A stretch of DNA of 64,000 nt from Macrothele yani (GCA_039090855.1 CM077024.1:63573594-63637593), one strand, 5' to 3'. Counted from the first letter of the stretch, positions 1 through 12,613 are shown. Notes: generated by a model not told the origin, from the letters alone. A program made the numbers and translations.

Positions 1-183
1 TTGAAATTATGGGCAAAACTGAGCACTACTCTCAAGATGAGCATAGCATCACAGCCTCTCCTTGACAAATGTCAACCACGCCTTCTCGTGGTGCATCCTG
101 TTTCCACTAAAGGGGCTCTGACGACCGCCAATAGCGATATAACTATACCATCAGGATTAGAGGAAATGCTATCCCACACTCAC
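1..183. other. Flank of the RTE host copy, no gene seen
   Basis: No coding or repeat signature was recognised. Position 184 is taken as the element edge because the nested copy of the same family also starts at the equivalent base (CAACC...), which suggests a real 5' end and not random truncation. Confidence 0.4.
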
Positions 184-1210
184 CAACCTGCTTGACCAGC
201 GTGGTGAGTTATGGCCAAACCCCTCCAAAATGACTCCACAACTTGAATCTTGGCCCTCAGTCTCCGGCAGCTGGAATGTACCTGGCCAAGGCAGCGGCCA
301 GTGCGACATGAAGGCAGAGGGTGCTAAGAATCCCCAGAGGACCGGACTAGGCTGCCATCTGATGCTGACCTTGACTACGTCTGATGGACGCTCCCTATCT
401 TCTGATTCAAGGCTTCTTGAATTGGAAGAGGAACTACAAAGGATCAAGTGGGACATCATCGGGCTAAGTGAGAAAAGGAGAAGATCTCATTTAACTGAAA
501 AGTGGACATCTCTTCTACTATCGTGGGAATGATACTGGCAGAACTAGTGGTGTTGGATTTATAATAAACAAGAAACTGAAGGATAAAGTTGCAAAAGTTG
601 AAAGTTCCTCTGACAGAGCTGCACGACTCGTTATCCAACTCTCGAGAAGATACAAGGCTCAGATTATTCAAAATTATGCACCCACCACAAGTCATCCTGA
701 AGAACAAATGGTGGACATGGAGACATCCAAATGGGATGACAAGTGAAATTGATTTTATTATGTGTAACAAAAAATTCGTCATAGAAGACTGCAGTGTGCT
801 AAACAAGTTCAACACAGGTAGGGACTATAGATTGGTGAGATGTAAGATGCACCTCAACACTAAACTTGAATGTGGCAAGCTCATAAGACAAACAAAATGT
901 ATTGACATAACCAACCTTAAAAAAACCCACCATAATACCTTCAAGTTGGAACTGAACAACAGATTCTCTGCTTTAGAAGGCCTAACATCGGAAGAAGTGG
1001 ATATTTCTGAAGTGAACAGAAAAGTAACCAAAGCTCTTATGGAAACAGCAACAAAATTAGCTGGGTCTAAGAACAAGTTGCATGTGAACAAATTATCAGG
1101 AAAAACCAAAATGTTGATGCAAAAAAGAAGAGAGACGAGGACAACTAAAGAAGATGCGACTTCCAAAGTGGAATATATAGAGCTATGCAAGACAGTACGA
1201 AAAAGTATCA
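184..1210 (+). mobile_element. RTE-type LINE, 5' part of the interrupted host copy
   Basis: This is the 5' part of a non-LTR retrotransposon; the 3' part continues at 4232. The ORF would start at ATG 230 (MTPQLESW) after a 46-nt leader, the same leader length as in the nested copy. The apurinic-type endonuclease domain is recognisable (LRIKWDIIGLSE-like start, later EIDFIMCNKKF and RLVRCKMHLNT). The copy is dead: a small deletion follows LSE near 470, and about 250 bp of endonuclease are missing near 700 relative to the nested copy. It runs straight into the nested copy at the sequence GTATCA. The RTE clade call comes from general resemblance to arthropod RTE endonuclease-RT proteins, often misannotated as craniofacial development protein 2-like. 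Confidence 0.8.
1205..1210. repeat. Target-site duplication GTATCA, left copy
   Basis: GTATCA here and at 4226-4231 flanks the nested LINE. The intact sequence read from the nested copy (AAAGTATCACTGAAGA) shows the host LINE read straight through this point before insertion. Confidence 0.75.
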
Positions 1211-4200
1211 TCATCATCATTGTCAACCATTATCAATCCACTGCTGGACGAAGGTCTCCCCAAGTTTCCTCCACAACGGTCTGTCTTGTGCCAGTCTCCT
1301 CCATGTCACTCCCGCATATTTACGAATTTCATCCACCCATCTCCCATGTGGTCTTTTTCTGGGTCTTTTCCTGTCCCTTGGAATCCAATCTAAAATTTCG
1401 GCTGTCCATCTATGGTCTGTCCTTCTGGCAGTATGTCCAGCCCATTGCCATTTCAGGGATTTAACTCTGATCATGATGTCTTCCACTCTCGTCATTTTTC
1501 GGATCCACGAGTTCCTCTTCTTATCTCTCCTGGTTATACCAAGCATGCACCTCTCCATGCTTCTTTGAGTTGTCTGCAGCCTTTGTATGTCTCTTTTAGT
1601 TAAGGTCCACGTCTCTGCACCATACGTAAGCACTGGAAGGATGCATTGATCAAACACTTTTCTTTTAAGACATAATGGCATATTGCTCTTGAAAATTATG
1701 CTGTTTCTTCCAAAAGCTCTCCAGGCAAGTTTTGTACGCTGATTAATTTCTTCATCAATGTGACGACCCTCACTTGATATCTGCTGTCCAAGATAAACAT
1801 ACGTATCTGTTATATCCAGTTTTTCTCCATCAATCGATAAATCTTCATTTCTTGTAAAAGCATTGAACATCACTTTTGTCTTCTGAAAGTTCATTTTTAA
1901 TCCCACTTCTTTACTCTTGTCAGCAAGTTCCTGGATCATACTCTGTAGCTCTGATGGGGTAGTTGCAAAAATGACTACGTCATCAGCAAAACGAAGGTGG
2001 GTTAGATAATCTCCATTAATCTTTATCCCCTTGTTTTCCCAGTTCAGTGATTGAAAGACATTTTCCAATGTGGCATTAAAGAGCTTCGGAGATATGGTGT
2101 CACCTTGTCTCACTCCCTTTCCAATTTTTATGTGTGTTGTATTTTCAAACAGCCGAATCTTTGCCCTTGCATTTTCATAGATGTTATTAATAATATTAAT
2201 GTATGCATCTTCAATACCGCAGGATTTCAGAGCCGTGGTAACTGCTGATGGTTTCACCGAATCAAAGGCTTTTTCATAATCGATAAAAGCCATGCACAAT
2301 GGAAGTTCATATTCCCTCGCTCTTTCAATTAGTTCTCTCAGTACGTGGATATGATCTATTGTGCTGTAGCCACTCCTGAATCCAGCTTGTTCTCTCGGTT
2401 GAGCCATGTCCAGTGTTACCTTCAAGCGGTGTGAAAGAACTTTAATGAAGATTTTATAAACCACTGATAGGAGGCTGATAGGTCTGTAGTTCCTGAGATC
2501 CTCAATGTCACCTTTTTTATGTAGCAGGATCATTGTAGCATTGTTCCAATCCTCAGGAATCTTCCCTTCATTAAGGCATCGAGTGAAAATTTGGGCGAGT
2601 ACTGTTTCAATTTCTCCACTTGCTTCTTGTATGATGTCTATAGTAATTCCATCTTCTCCTGGAGCTTTCCCCGCTTCATGTTCTTGATTGCATGAGCAAC
2701 TTCTGCTGGGAGGACTGGAAGAACTCTGGTACCTTTCATGATGTCTGGAGTACATGTATCATCCCTTTCATATAATTTGGAGTAGAAATCTTTCACTCTT
2801 GTCAAAATTTCGCCTCTATTTCTTGTTATAGAACCATCTTCTTTTCTCAGAGCCATAATCTGTTTTCTTCCCTTACTGAGATGTCCCTTTGCTATCTTAA
2901 GGCTTTGGTTGTTTTCAATTGCTTTCCTCACTAGCTCACAGTTGAATTTCCTTACATCTTCAGTGATACTTTTTCGTGTTGTCTTGCATAGCTCTATATA
3001 TTCCACTTTGGAAGTCACATCTTCTTTAGTTGTCCTCATCTCTCTTCTTTTTTGCATCAACATTTTGGTTTTTCCTGATAATTTGTTCACATGCAACTTG
3101 TTCTTAGACCCAGCTAATTTTGTTGCTGTTTCCATTAGAGCTTTGGTTACTTTTCTGTTAACTTCAGAAATATCCACTTCTTCCGATGTTAGGCCTTCAA
3201 AAGCAGAGAATCTGTTCTTCAGTTCCAATTTGAAGGTATTATGGTGTTTTTTAAGGTTGGTTATGTCAATACATTTTGTTTGTCTTATGAGCTTGCCACG
3301 TTCCAGTTTAGTGTTGAGGTGCATCTTACATCTCACCAATCTATGGTCACTACCTGTGTTGAACTTGTTCAGCACACTGCAGTCTTCGATGACGAATTTT
3401 TTGTTACACATAATAAAATCAATTTCACTTGTCGTCCCAATTGGATGTCTCCATGTCCATTTCCTGTGTGGCTTTTTCTTGAAAAAGGAGTTCAAGATGA
3501 AAAATCCTTCTGCCTCTGCAAACTCAACGAGAGTATTTCCACTCTGGTTTCTGTTGCCGTGACCGAATTTACCTACTGAAGTTTCATTCTGTTGCCGTTG
3601 CCCTATTTTTGCATTGAAATCTCCCATAATTATCTTCAAGTGCTGCTTACCTTTATTATTTAGATGACGAATTTCCTCATAAAATTCTTCAATTTCTTCT
3701 TCAGGATGACTTGTGGTGGGTGCATAAGTTTGAATAATCTGAGCCTGGTATCTTCTCGATAGTTGGATAACGAGTCGTGCAGCTCTGTCAGAGGAACTTT
3801 CAACTTCTACCACTTTATCCTTCAGTTTCTTGTTTATTATAAATCCAACAATACTAGTTCTGCCAGTATCTGTCCCACGATAATAGAAGAGATGTCCACT
3901 TTTCAGTTCAATGAGATCTTCTCCTTTTCTCCTTACCTCACTTAGCCCGACAATGTCCCACTTGATCCTTTGTAGTTCCTCTTCCAATTCCAGAAGCCTT
4001 GAATCAGAAGATAGGGAGCGTCCGTTATAGGTAGCCAAGGTCAGCATCAAATGGCAGCCTAGTCCGGTCCTCCGGGGATTCTTAGCACCCTCTGCCTTCA
4101 TGTCGCACTGGCCGCTGCCTTGGCCAGGTACATTCCAGCTGCCGGAGACTGAGGGCCAAGATTTAAGTTGTGGAGTCATTTTGGAGGTGTTTGGCCATAA

Positions 4201-4225
4201 CTCACCACGCTGGCCAAGCGGGTTG
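1211..4225 (-). mobile_element. Full-length RTE-type LINE nested in its own family
   Basis: A 3.0-kb non-LTR retrotransposon on the minus strand. Its 5' end is at 4225, followed by a 46-nt leader, one long ORF and a short 3' end in ATGATG-type repeats (1211-1222), the simple-repeat tail usual for RTE elements. It is inserted antisense into another copy of the same family and bounded by GTATCA duplications at 1205-1210 and 4226-4231. It looks full length because both copies begin at the same base. Little decay is visible, so it is probably a recent insertion. Confidence 0.85.
1223..4179 (-). pseudogene. RTE endonuclease-reverse transcriptase, one frameshift
   Basis: One polyprotein of about 985 codons with an N-terminal endonuclease and a central reverse transcriptase; it would nick the target and copy the RNA there. 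From ATG 4177-4179: endonuclease motifs LATYNGRSL, LSEVRRK, QTYAPT, IMGDFNAKIG, TWRHP and GSDHRLV; then RT motifs NYRPISLLSVVYK, GFRSGYSTIDH, FIDYEKAFDSV, GVRQGDTISPKLF and the catalytic FADDVVIFA. The C-terminal part includes VLTYGAETWTL and a KWQWAGHTARR-type segment. The frame breaks once near 2675: the + strand copy reads GGGGAAAAGCTC where this copy has one A fewer. Otherwise it is open from start to stop at the very 3' end. A sequencing or assembly indel in an A run cannot be excluded. Confidence 0.9.
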
Positions 4226-4231
4226 GTATCA
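4226..4231. repeat. Target-site duplication GTATCA, right copy
   Basis: Partner of 1205-1210; the host LINE resumes directly after it. Confidence 0.75.
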
Positions 4232-5977
4232 CTGAAGACTTAGTAAGGAAATTCAACTGTGAACTAGTGAGGAAAGCAATTGAAAACAACCAAAGCCTAA
4301 AGATAGCAAGGGGACATCTCAGTTAGGGAAGAAAACAGATTATGGCACTGAGAAAAGAAGATGGTTCTGTAACAAGTAATAGAGGCAAAATTCTGACAAG
4401 AGCGAAAGATTTCTACTCCAAATTATATGAAAGGGATGATACATGTACTCCAGACATCATGAAAGGTACCAGAGTTCTTCCAGTCCTTCCAGCAGAAGTT
4501 GCACATGCAATCAAGAACATGAAGCGGGGAAAAGCTCCAGGAGAAGATGGAATTACTGTAGACATCATACAAGAAGCAAGTGGAGAAATCGAAACAGTAC
4601 TCGCCCAAATTTTCACTCGATGCCTTAATGAAGGGAAAATTCCTGAGGATTGGAACAACGCTACAATGATCTTGCTACATAAAAAAGGTGACATTGAGGA
4701 TCTCATGAACTACAGACCAATCAGCCTCCTATCAGTGGTTTATAAAATCTTCACTAAAGTTCTTTCACACCGCTTGAAGGTAACACTGGACATGGCTCAA
4801 CCGAGAGAACAAGCTGGATTCAGGAGTGGCTACAGCACAATAGATCATATCCACGTACTGAGAGAACTGATTGAGAGAGCGAGGGAATATGAAATTCCAT
4901 TGTGCATGGCTTTTGTTGATTATGAAAAGACCTTTGATTCGGTGAAACCATCAGCAGTTACAATGGCTCTGAAATCCTGCGGTATTGAAGATGCATACAT
5001 TAATATTATTAATAACATCTATGAGATGCAAGTGCAAAGATTCGGCTGTTTGAGAATGCAGCACATATAAAAATTGGAAAGGGAGTGAGACAAGGCGACA
5101 CCATATCTCTCAAGCTCTTTAATGCCACATTGGAAAACGTCTTTCAATCACTGAACTGGGAAAACAAAGGGATAAAGATTAATGGAGATTATCTAACCCA
5201 CCTTCGTTTTGCTGATGACATAGTCATTTTTGCAACTACCCCATCAGAGCTACAGAGTATGATCCAGGAACTTGCTGACAAGAGTAAAGAAGTGGGATTA
5301 AAAATGAACTTTTAGAAGACAAAAGTTATGTTCAATGCTTTTGCAAGAGATTTATCGATTGATGGAGAAAAGCTGGAGATAACAGACACGTACGTTTATC
5401 TTGGACAGCAGATATCAAGTGAGGGTCACATTGATGAAGAAATTAATTGGCGTACAAAACTTGCCTGGAGAGCTTTTGGAAGAAACAGCATAATTTTCAA
5501 GAGCAATATGCCATTATGTCTTAAAAGAAAAGTGTTTGATCAGTGCATCCCTCCAGTGCTTACGTATGGTGCAGAGACGAGGACCTTAACTAAAAGAGAC
5601 ATACAAAGGCTGCAGACAACTCAAAAAAGCATGGAGAGGTGCATGCTTGGTGTAACCAGGAGAGATAAGAAGAGGAACTCGTGGATCCGAAAAATGACAA
5701 GAGTGGAAGACATCATGATCAGAGTTAAATCCCTGAAATGGCAATGGGCTGGACATACTGCCAGAAGGACAGACCATCGATGGACAGCCGAAATTTTAGA
5801 TTGGATTCCAAGGGACAGGAAAAGACCCAGAAGAAGACCACATGGGAGATGGGCGGATGAAATTTGAAAGTATGCGGGAGTGACATGGTGGAGACTGGCA
5901 CAAGACAGACCGTTGTGGAGGAATCTTGGGGAGACCTTCGTCCAACAGTGGATTGATAATGGTTGACAATGATGATG

Positions 5978-5980
<3 letters not shown>
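4232..5980 (+). pseudogene. RTE-type LINE, 3' part of the interrupted host copy
   Basis: This continues the LINE begun at 184, starting CTGAAGACTTAG. It encodes the linker and RT: MALRKEDGSV, NYRPISLLSVVYK, GFRSGYSTIDH and FVDYEKTFDSV, a frameshift near 5025, then RQGDTISLKLF, FADDIVIFA, a TAG stop at 5313-5315 and a further stop in the C-terminal part near 5867. The 3' end is GACAATGATGATGATA followed by (AT)n, matching the tail of the nested copy. Several stops and indels make it clearly older and inactive compared with the copy that landed in it. Confidence 0.85.

Positions 5981-5981
<1 letters not shown>

Positions 5982-6050
<69 letters not shown>
5982..6050. repeat. (AT)n microsatellite
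   Basis: About 34 AT units directly after the 3' tail of the RTE host copy. It probably expanded from the element tail. A similar (AT)n lies at 11583-11638 at the other edge of the PLE palindrome. Confidence 0.95.
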
Positions 6051-6051
<1 letters not shown>

Positions 6052-7774
6052 TTAAGAGCAAAACTGAAGACTAAGGAAAAAATTTTAGAATTTAAAACGA
6101 AGGGTGCAAAATAACCTGAAAATCAAAACGCGCGCAACGCAGCAGTTTTGAAAATTCAGAATTCACATACTATAAAGATACCTAAGCAAAAAAATACATA
6201 TATAATTTTGACTCACACCTAGTACAACATAGAAAAGGTTATGTATCTACCTGCGTGAGTAAAAGGAGAAAAGAAAAAAAGAAAATAAAACAACTGAATG
6301 TAGAAGGTGTCGAGAATACTGAGCCTTGGCTTTATCAAGGACCAGCAAAAACTCTGCATTTTCTCACTTCCACAAAGACCTAGTTGGAAATGGGTTTCTG
6401 CAAGGCCATAGATGCAAGTAACATTCCCACCTAAAATAGTTTAAAAAATATATATATAAGTCATGTCCTCCGTAGAGTAGCATGACCTAGCACTAGTTAA
6501 CAATTTCGCTTGCATCCATTAACCTTCATGGCCCGACCCATGCTCTTCATCTGTTACTATTAAACAGAGAAGAAGATTAAAGAGAACTCAAGCTGTGAGA
6601 GTGACATAATAAATAGAAATGATTTTCAGCTATAACGAAATTCCAAGTTCGTTTGAGAGAGAATTTAAACCTGAAAAACAAATTTTACATTGCAATTAAA
6701 AAGGAAATGTTAATTTATAACGAACAGATTTTTGAAAGAAAACTTGAGTCTAAAACCCCCCTACTCTACAACTTATGACAGCACGAAAACGAGAATAAGT
6801 TAAAGATAATAATTAACTAAAGAAAACTTTGTGAAAGTTATATACCTTAAACAGTTAGTTGCAATATGTACAAAGTATTTCAGCAGTGCTTTAAGTGCAT
6901 AATTAATTAGTTATTAAGAACTTAACTACTTTGAAAAACAGCGCATAGACAGCGCATAGAAAAGGAACAAGCTTAGCCATCTTCTGTTCCTAGGTACCAC
7001 AAAAGACGCTCAAAGTTACAAAGAAAAGTAAGAGTTAAAACCCGCATAAATGTTAACAGACAAACCAATGCTTAAAAGCTGAAAAGCTAAAAAACGACAG
7101 AGAAAGGTACATGAAGTACAAACATTGAACTTATAAAACCTAGAACCCAAAAACAAGGAAGAGAGCTTACCTCTTGAGTTACAAAAACTTTTCTCCTCAC
7201 AAGAGGAGAACATGGCTGACCTCTTCCGCCACTCCCTAGACGCTGGGGGGCAGTGAGGGTGGGGCTGATGGCCTCCTCATACAGCAAGAAACCAACGGAG
7301 ATTTTAACCAGAGAAAAAAATATATAAACTTAAGACTGTGGATCTGTATGATCAGAATGAGCAGAATTAACTCTCCAGAATACATGAGAAATATTATAAA
7401 ATACACGAGCAGTTTATTTAATAATCTTTGCATGTATTAAATCACCTTAGTGAGCTTCTATAGATTAATCAGAATCTTATTAATTTTAATGTTGGTTTTA
7501 CTATTTTTAGTATAGCTATCCTAGTGATGAATAACTGGTTTTCTTTTTTATTTGTTTTTATTTTCTTTTATAAACAGATTTTTAAGCTTTTTTGTGATTT
7601 TGTTTATATTATTTAATTTTTTTTTGTTTTAATAGGACCGTCATATCCATAGCACTAAGGTTCCTTTAGGTAGTTAATAGGCATCCTCTAGCCAACTTCC
7701 TTACGGCTTTGATTGGTCAGAATCATATTATTAACTGTGTAGAAAATTAAAGCAGATCTGCCAACCTTACTCTA

Positions 7775-9423
7775 TTATTCAGAATAATTTTTTCTTAAAG
7801 TTCTTTTGATGAAAGAAGAAGGAATTTCGTTCTCTAGAAAACTTTCTAATAGTATATTAATGTGGTAATTGAAGTCCAAATTGTTGCTGCAAATTCTTGA
7901 AATTCTTAGGACCTGAGAAATTAGTACATTCTCAATTACTTTGGTTGAAATGTTATTATTCCAGTGTAGATATTTAATTACTTTGAAAGGAAAATTAACT
8001 CTTTTATCAAAGAGGCTAATAGATGGGTTACCTCTGTTGAGCTTAATGCTTAAGTCTAGGAACTCAAGTTCCTGATTACTGTGGTTGGTTTTACATAAGT
8101 TAAGAGAGCTAGGATAGATATTATCAAAATCACTCTCTATAACCCGAATTATTGATACACAGCAGATCATCAATATATCTAAAAGTGTAAAGGTAGTTAT
8201 CTGAGCAGGTGGGGTGATTTTTAATGAATTTATATTCCTTAAAGAACAGGAATAGATTAGCGATATTCGTGGACGTTGATGTTCCCATTGGAATACCGTT
8301 CACTTGCTTATAGAGAGTATTATTATATAAGATATGGTTATTTTTTATGCAGCAATTGAGATAAGAGTTCCAAGTTCCTACATCAACAAATTGGTTAAGT
8401 TTAAATTCTGCATACAGCTCTTTAAAGGTAGTGATTATATCTGATAGAGGCAGATTAGTATATAGGTTTTCAAAATCATAACTATTAATATCTAGGGGAC
8501 ACACTTTGAGTATAGTAGAAATTACTTCTGCATTATTATTAATTATCCAAAAATCTCTGTACATCAAGTTAGAACAGTTTCTAATGTGTTTCAAAACCTT
8601 CTTTAAGACATCTTCAAAAGCAAGATCTATTTTCTTTTTATGACTCCTTACTCCACTAGCTATGAACCTGAACTTCACAGGATCCTTATGAAACTTAACC
8701 GTTGCAAAAAGAAATGGAAATTCAGGCCCATATCTTCTAGTTTGCGGAATTTTAAGTTTCTTGAAGAATGCCTTAAACCGATTTTCTAACTGCTTGGTAG
8801 AATAACTTACGGGCTCGTATGTTACTCTATTATTGAGTTCCATAGTTAACAATTCAAAATAGAACTTCTTACAGATATTGCAAAAATTATTGCTAGCTTT
8901 ATCCGTAGTGGTAAAAATAAATTGGTCTTGTAGTTTGAGAGTGACCTTTTAGCTTCTCCAGAGAAAAAAGAAAGAGATTTCTGTCGAAACAAAAGTCCAG
9001 ACCTGCCAACTCACCGGTGAAGCTATTGATTATATTATATTTCCATTCTGCGAAGGCCTCAATAGGCTGATTGTACGTTAAACTGGTTTTTACGATGTAC
9101 TTATTTACATCTTGAGTGAAGCTCTCAAGAATCCTTTCTTTGGAAATTGTGAAGGAAGGTCTGAAATTAGAGCCATACTCTAATAAATTCCTAAGCTTTT
9201 CATTTTCAACAAAACTCAAGTTTCCGGTGATAATATGGTTGTAATTCTTATCATAGTGAACTGTTTCTTTATGTTCATCACAAGAACAAGTAGTAATTAC
9301 AGGAATGTAGCTCGAAGAGTTAAGTTTGTAGTTTTTAACTATTGACCCTAAGGTCTTAACATATTTAAAACTTACAATAGACTGGTGCCTGTGGATGGGA
9401 AAAAAAATTGCAAAAAATTGCAA
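7775..9423 (-). pseudogene. Penelope-like reverse transcriptase, minus copy (Naiad-like)
   Basis: The reading frame passes through three ORF pieces. N-terminal: VENEKLRNLLEYG and SERILESFTQ-like helices, then AFAEWKYNIINS. RT: KASNNFCNICKKFYFE, FATVKFHKDPVKFRFIAS, SYDFENLYTNLPLSDI, NGIPMGTSTSTNIANLFLF and the catalytic FRYIDDLLCIN; then LEFLDLSIKLN and SLFDKRVNFPF up to the stop at 7775. There is a stop near 8930 and a 2-3-nt indel after CINNS near 8140. No GIY-YIG domain follows the RT, and the fingers (KFHK..KFRFIAS) and LFDKR..FPF features resemble the PLE clade with permuted, N-terminal GIY-YIG (Naiad/Chlamys). That clade assignment is from memory of the family. Confidence 0.8.
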
Positions 9424-9951
9424 TACTCTCTATAAGCAAGTGAACGGTATTCCAATGGGAACATCAACGTCCACGAATATCGCTAATCTATTCCTGTTCT
9501 TTAAGGAATATAAATTCATTAAAAATCACCCCACCTGCTCAGATAACTACCTTTACACTTTTAGATATATTGATGATCTGCTGTGTATCAATAATTCCGA
9601 AGTTATAGAGAGTGATTTTGATAATATCTATCCTAGCTCTCTTAACTTATGTAAAACCAACCACAGTAATCAGGAACTTGAGTTCCTAGACTTAAGCATT
9701 AAGCTCAACAGAGGTAACCCATCTATTAGCCTCTTTGATAAAAGAGTTAATTTTCCTTTCAAAGTAATTAAATATCTACACTGGAATAATAACATTTCAA
9801 CCAAAGTAATTGAGAATGTACTAATTTCTCAGGTCCTAAGAATTTCAAGAATTTGCAGCAACAATTTGGACTTCAATTACCACATTAATATACTATTAGA
9901 AAGTTTTCTAGAGAGAACGAAATTCCTTCTTCTTTCATCAAAAGAACTTTA
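9422..9951 (+). pseudogene. Penelope-like reverse transcriptase, 5'-truncated plus copy
   Basis: The frame is open from the junction (NTLYKQVNGIPMGTS...) through FRYIDDLLCINNSEVIESDF to VLISQVLRISRICSNN. It keeps the frame across the point where the minus copy has an indel, then shifts near 9915 (LLESFLE-RTKFLL against LLESFLENEIPSS). It starts inside the RT palm, so it can only be a truncated copy. It shares its 3' flank with the minus copy down to 11580. Confidence 0.85.
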
Positions 9952-11580
9952 AGAAAAATTATTCTGAATAATAGAGTAAGGTTGGCAGATCTGCTTTAAT
10001 TTTCTACACAGTTAATAATATGATTCTGACCAATCAAAGCCGTAAGGAAGTTGGCTAGAGGATGCCTATTAACTACCTAAAGGAACCTTAGTGCTATGGA
10101 TATGACGGTCCTATTAAAACAAAAAAAATTAAATAATATAAACAAAATCACAAAAAAAGCTTAAAAATCTGTTTATAAAAGAAAATAAAAACAAATAAAA
10201 AAGAAAACCAGTTATTCATCACTAGGATAGCTATACTAAAAATAGTAAAACCAACATTAAAATTAATAAGATTCTGATTAATCTATAGAAGCTCACTAAG
10301 GTGATTTAATACATGCAAAGATTATTAAATAAACTGCTCGTGTATTTTATAATATTTCTCATGTATTCTGGAGAGTTAATTCTGCTCATTCTGATCATAC
10401 AGATCCACAGTCTTAAGTTTATATATTTTTTTCTCTGGTTAAAATCTCCGCGCATTGGTTTCTTGCTGTATGAGGAGGCCATCAGCCCCACCCTCACTGC
10501 CCCCCAGCGTCTAGGGAGTGGCGGAAGAGGTCAGCCATGTTCTCCTCTTGTGAGGAGAAAAGTTTTTGTAACTCAAGAGGTAAGCTCTCTTCCTTGTTTT
10601 TGGGTTCTAGGTTTTATAAGTTCAATGTTTGTACTTCATGTACCTTTCTCTGTCGTTTTAGCTTTTCAGCTTTTAAGCATTGGTTTGTCTGTTAACATTT
10701 ATGCGGGTTTTAACTCTTACTTTTCTTTGTAACTTTGAGCGTCTTTTGTGGTACCTAGGAACAGAAGATGGCTAAGCTTGTTCCTTTTCTATGCGCTGTC
10801 TATGCGCTGTTTTTTCAAAGTAGTTAAGTTCTTAATAACTAATTAATTATGCACTTAAAGCACTGCTGAAATACTTTGTACATATTGCAACTAACTGTTT
10901 AAGGTATATAACTTTCACAAAGTTTTCTTTAGTTAATTATTATCTTTAACTTATTCTCGTTTTCGTGCTGTCATAAGTTGTAGAGTAGGGGTTTTAGACT
11001 CAAGTTTTCTTTCAAAAATCTGTTCGTTATAAATTAACATTTCCTTTTTTAATTGCAATGTAAAATTTGTTTTTCAGGTTTAAATTCTCTCTCAAACGAA
11101 CTTGGAATTTCGTTATAGCTGAAAATCATTTCTATTTATTATGTCACTCTCACAGCTTGAGTTCTCTTTAATCTTCTTCTCTCTGTTTAATAGTAACAGA
11201 TGAAGAGCATGGGTCGGGCCATGAAGGTTAATGGATGCAAGCGAAATTGTTAACTAGTGCTAGGTCATGCTACTCTACGGAGGACATGACATATATATAT
11301 TTTTTAAACTATTTTAGGTGGGAATGTTACTTGCATCTATGGCCTTGCAGAAACCCATTTCCAACTAGGTCTTTGTGGAAGTGAGAAAATGCAGAGTTTT
11401 TGCTGGTCCTTGATAAAGCCAAGGCTCAGTATTCTCGACACCTTCTACATTCAGTTGTTTTATTTTCTTTTTTTCTTTTCTCCTTTTTTACTCATTTAGG
11501 TAGATACATAACCTTTTCTATGTTGTACTAGGTGTGAGTCAAAATTATATATGTATTTTTTTTGCTTAGGTATCTTTATA

Positions 11581-11582
<2 letters not shown>

Positions 11583-11638
<56 letters not shown>
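11583..11638. repeat. (AT)n microsatellite
   Basis: About 28 AT units directly at the outer end of the right PLE arm. Confidence 0.95.
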
Positions 11639-11642
<4 letters not shown>

Positions 11643-11945
11643 GCCTACCAGTGATATTTTAACTAGCTGTAAATCAACCACCAACTGAGATATGGAGTTG
11701 GAAGTGGCCTTATTTTAAAGCTCCCTTAATGGGCTTTTACACGATATACCACACAGTAGGATTTATATAAAAAAATAAAATTCTTTAAATTTTGAAAAAA
11801 AATCTGAAAATTAGTTCACACTCATCTTTAACTATCCACAAAATATTTTTCTGGGATCATAAGGTATGAGAGGTAATGCATAAGCATGATCATGAGAAAA
11901 TAATGGGATCTTAATTTGCCAAGCACCGAACATAAAAAAGAAATA
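11639..11945. other. No feature recognised
   Basis: AT-rich sequence between the PLE palindrome and the next foldback; no ORF or repeat was identified. Confidence 0.4.
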
Positions 11946-12577
11946 CTATTAAAAATCACCAATCACTTACCCTAAAGATCATGGAAATTTCCATCCACAA
12001 AACACTTCAAAGCAAGTCAATTATCGTAATGTTGTTGGCCTTCAAAGGTTTACAGACTCGTTGCTTATGATTCCTTCTTCCGGGGATGAAACATCATAAT
12101 TTTTTTCAGCCATATGAGATGTAACCATAGCTTGTCAATTCCATAAAAACCACACAAGCATACTACTCATTCATACATTCAGTTAAAAATCCATGTACAT
12201 AATTACACTACATTACATTCCCAGGAGGTTAAACCTTTGTCAACTGTGAGTAACAAAATGCTCCATCTGTTTCAAAACCCGTGCTAACCTACTGCAAGTG
12301 TCACCCTCATTCAGCCCTTCACACACAACTGAATAAGGGTGACACTTCCAGTAGGTTAGCACGGGTTTTGAAACAGATGGAGCATTTTGTTACTCACAGT
12401 TAACAAAGGTTTAACCTCCTGGGAATGTAATGTAGTGTAATTATGTACATGGATTTTTAACTGAATGTATGAATGAGTAGTATGCTTGTGTGGTTTTTAT
12501 GGAATTGACAAGCTATGGTTACATCTCATATGGCTGAAAAAAAAAAAAAAAAAAAAAAAAACCAGCGTTGTTTGTCT

Positions 12578-12613
<36 letters not shown>

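Larger units (their letters stand above)
6171..11580. mobile_element. Head-to-head PLE pair, 2.15-kb inverted repeat
   Basis: Positions 6171-8321 are the reverse complement, nearly base for base, of 9422-11580, with a 1.1-kb single-copy spacer (8322-9421). The minus-strand copy runs from about 9423 down to 6171 and contains the spacer. The plus-strand copy starts abruptly inside the RT gene at 9422 (AATACTCTC...) and continues to the shared 3' end. The two element 3' ends therefore lie at the outside and the 5' sides face inward. Partial inverted copies of this kind are known for Penelope-like elements. Arm differences are small indels, for example CTTCGG in one arm against CCG in the other near 8140/9600. 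The outer ends carry CCTTGATAAAGCC followed by GGCT, a worn version of the hammerhead-like end motif seen in other PLEs here. Confidence 0.85.

Noticed and set aside
2909..3945. Plus-strand ORFs of 60-217 codons opposite the nested RTE
   Set aside because: Antisense shadows of the endonuclease-RT gene; no protein signature.
5926..6114. ORFs rich in YIYIYI across (AT)n (also at 11496-11684)
   Set aside because: Pure translation of a dinucleotide repeat.
7016..7433. Short ORFs in the outer PLE arm, repeated at 10313-10732
   Set aside because: No domain; they lie in the 3' untranslated part and are duplicated only because the arm is.
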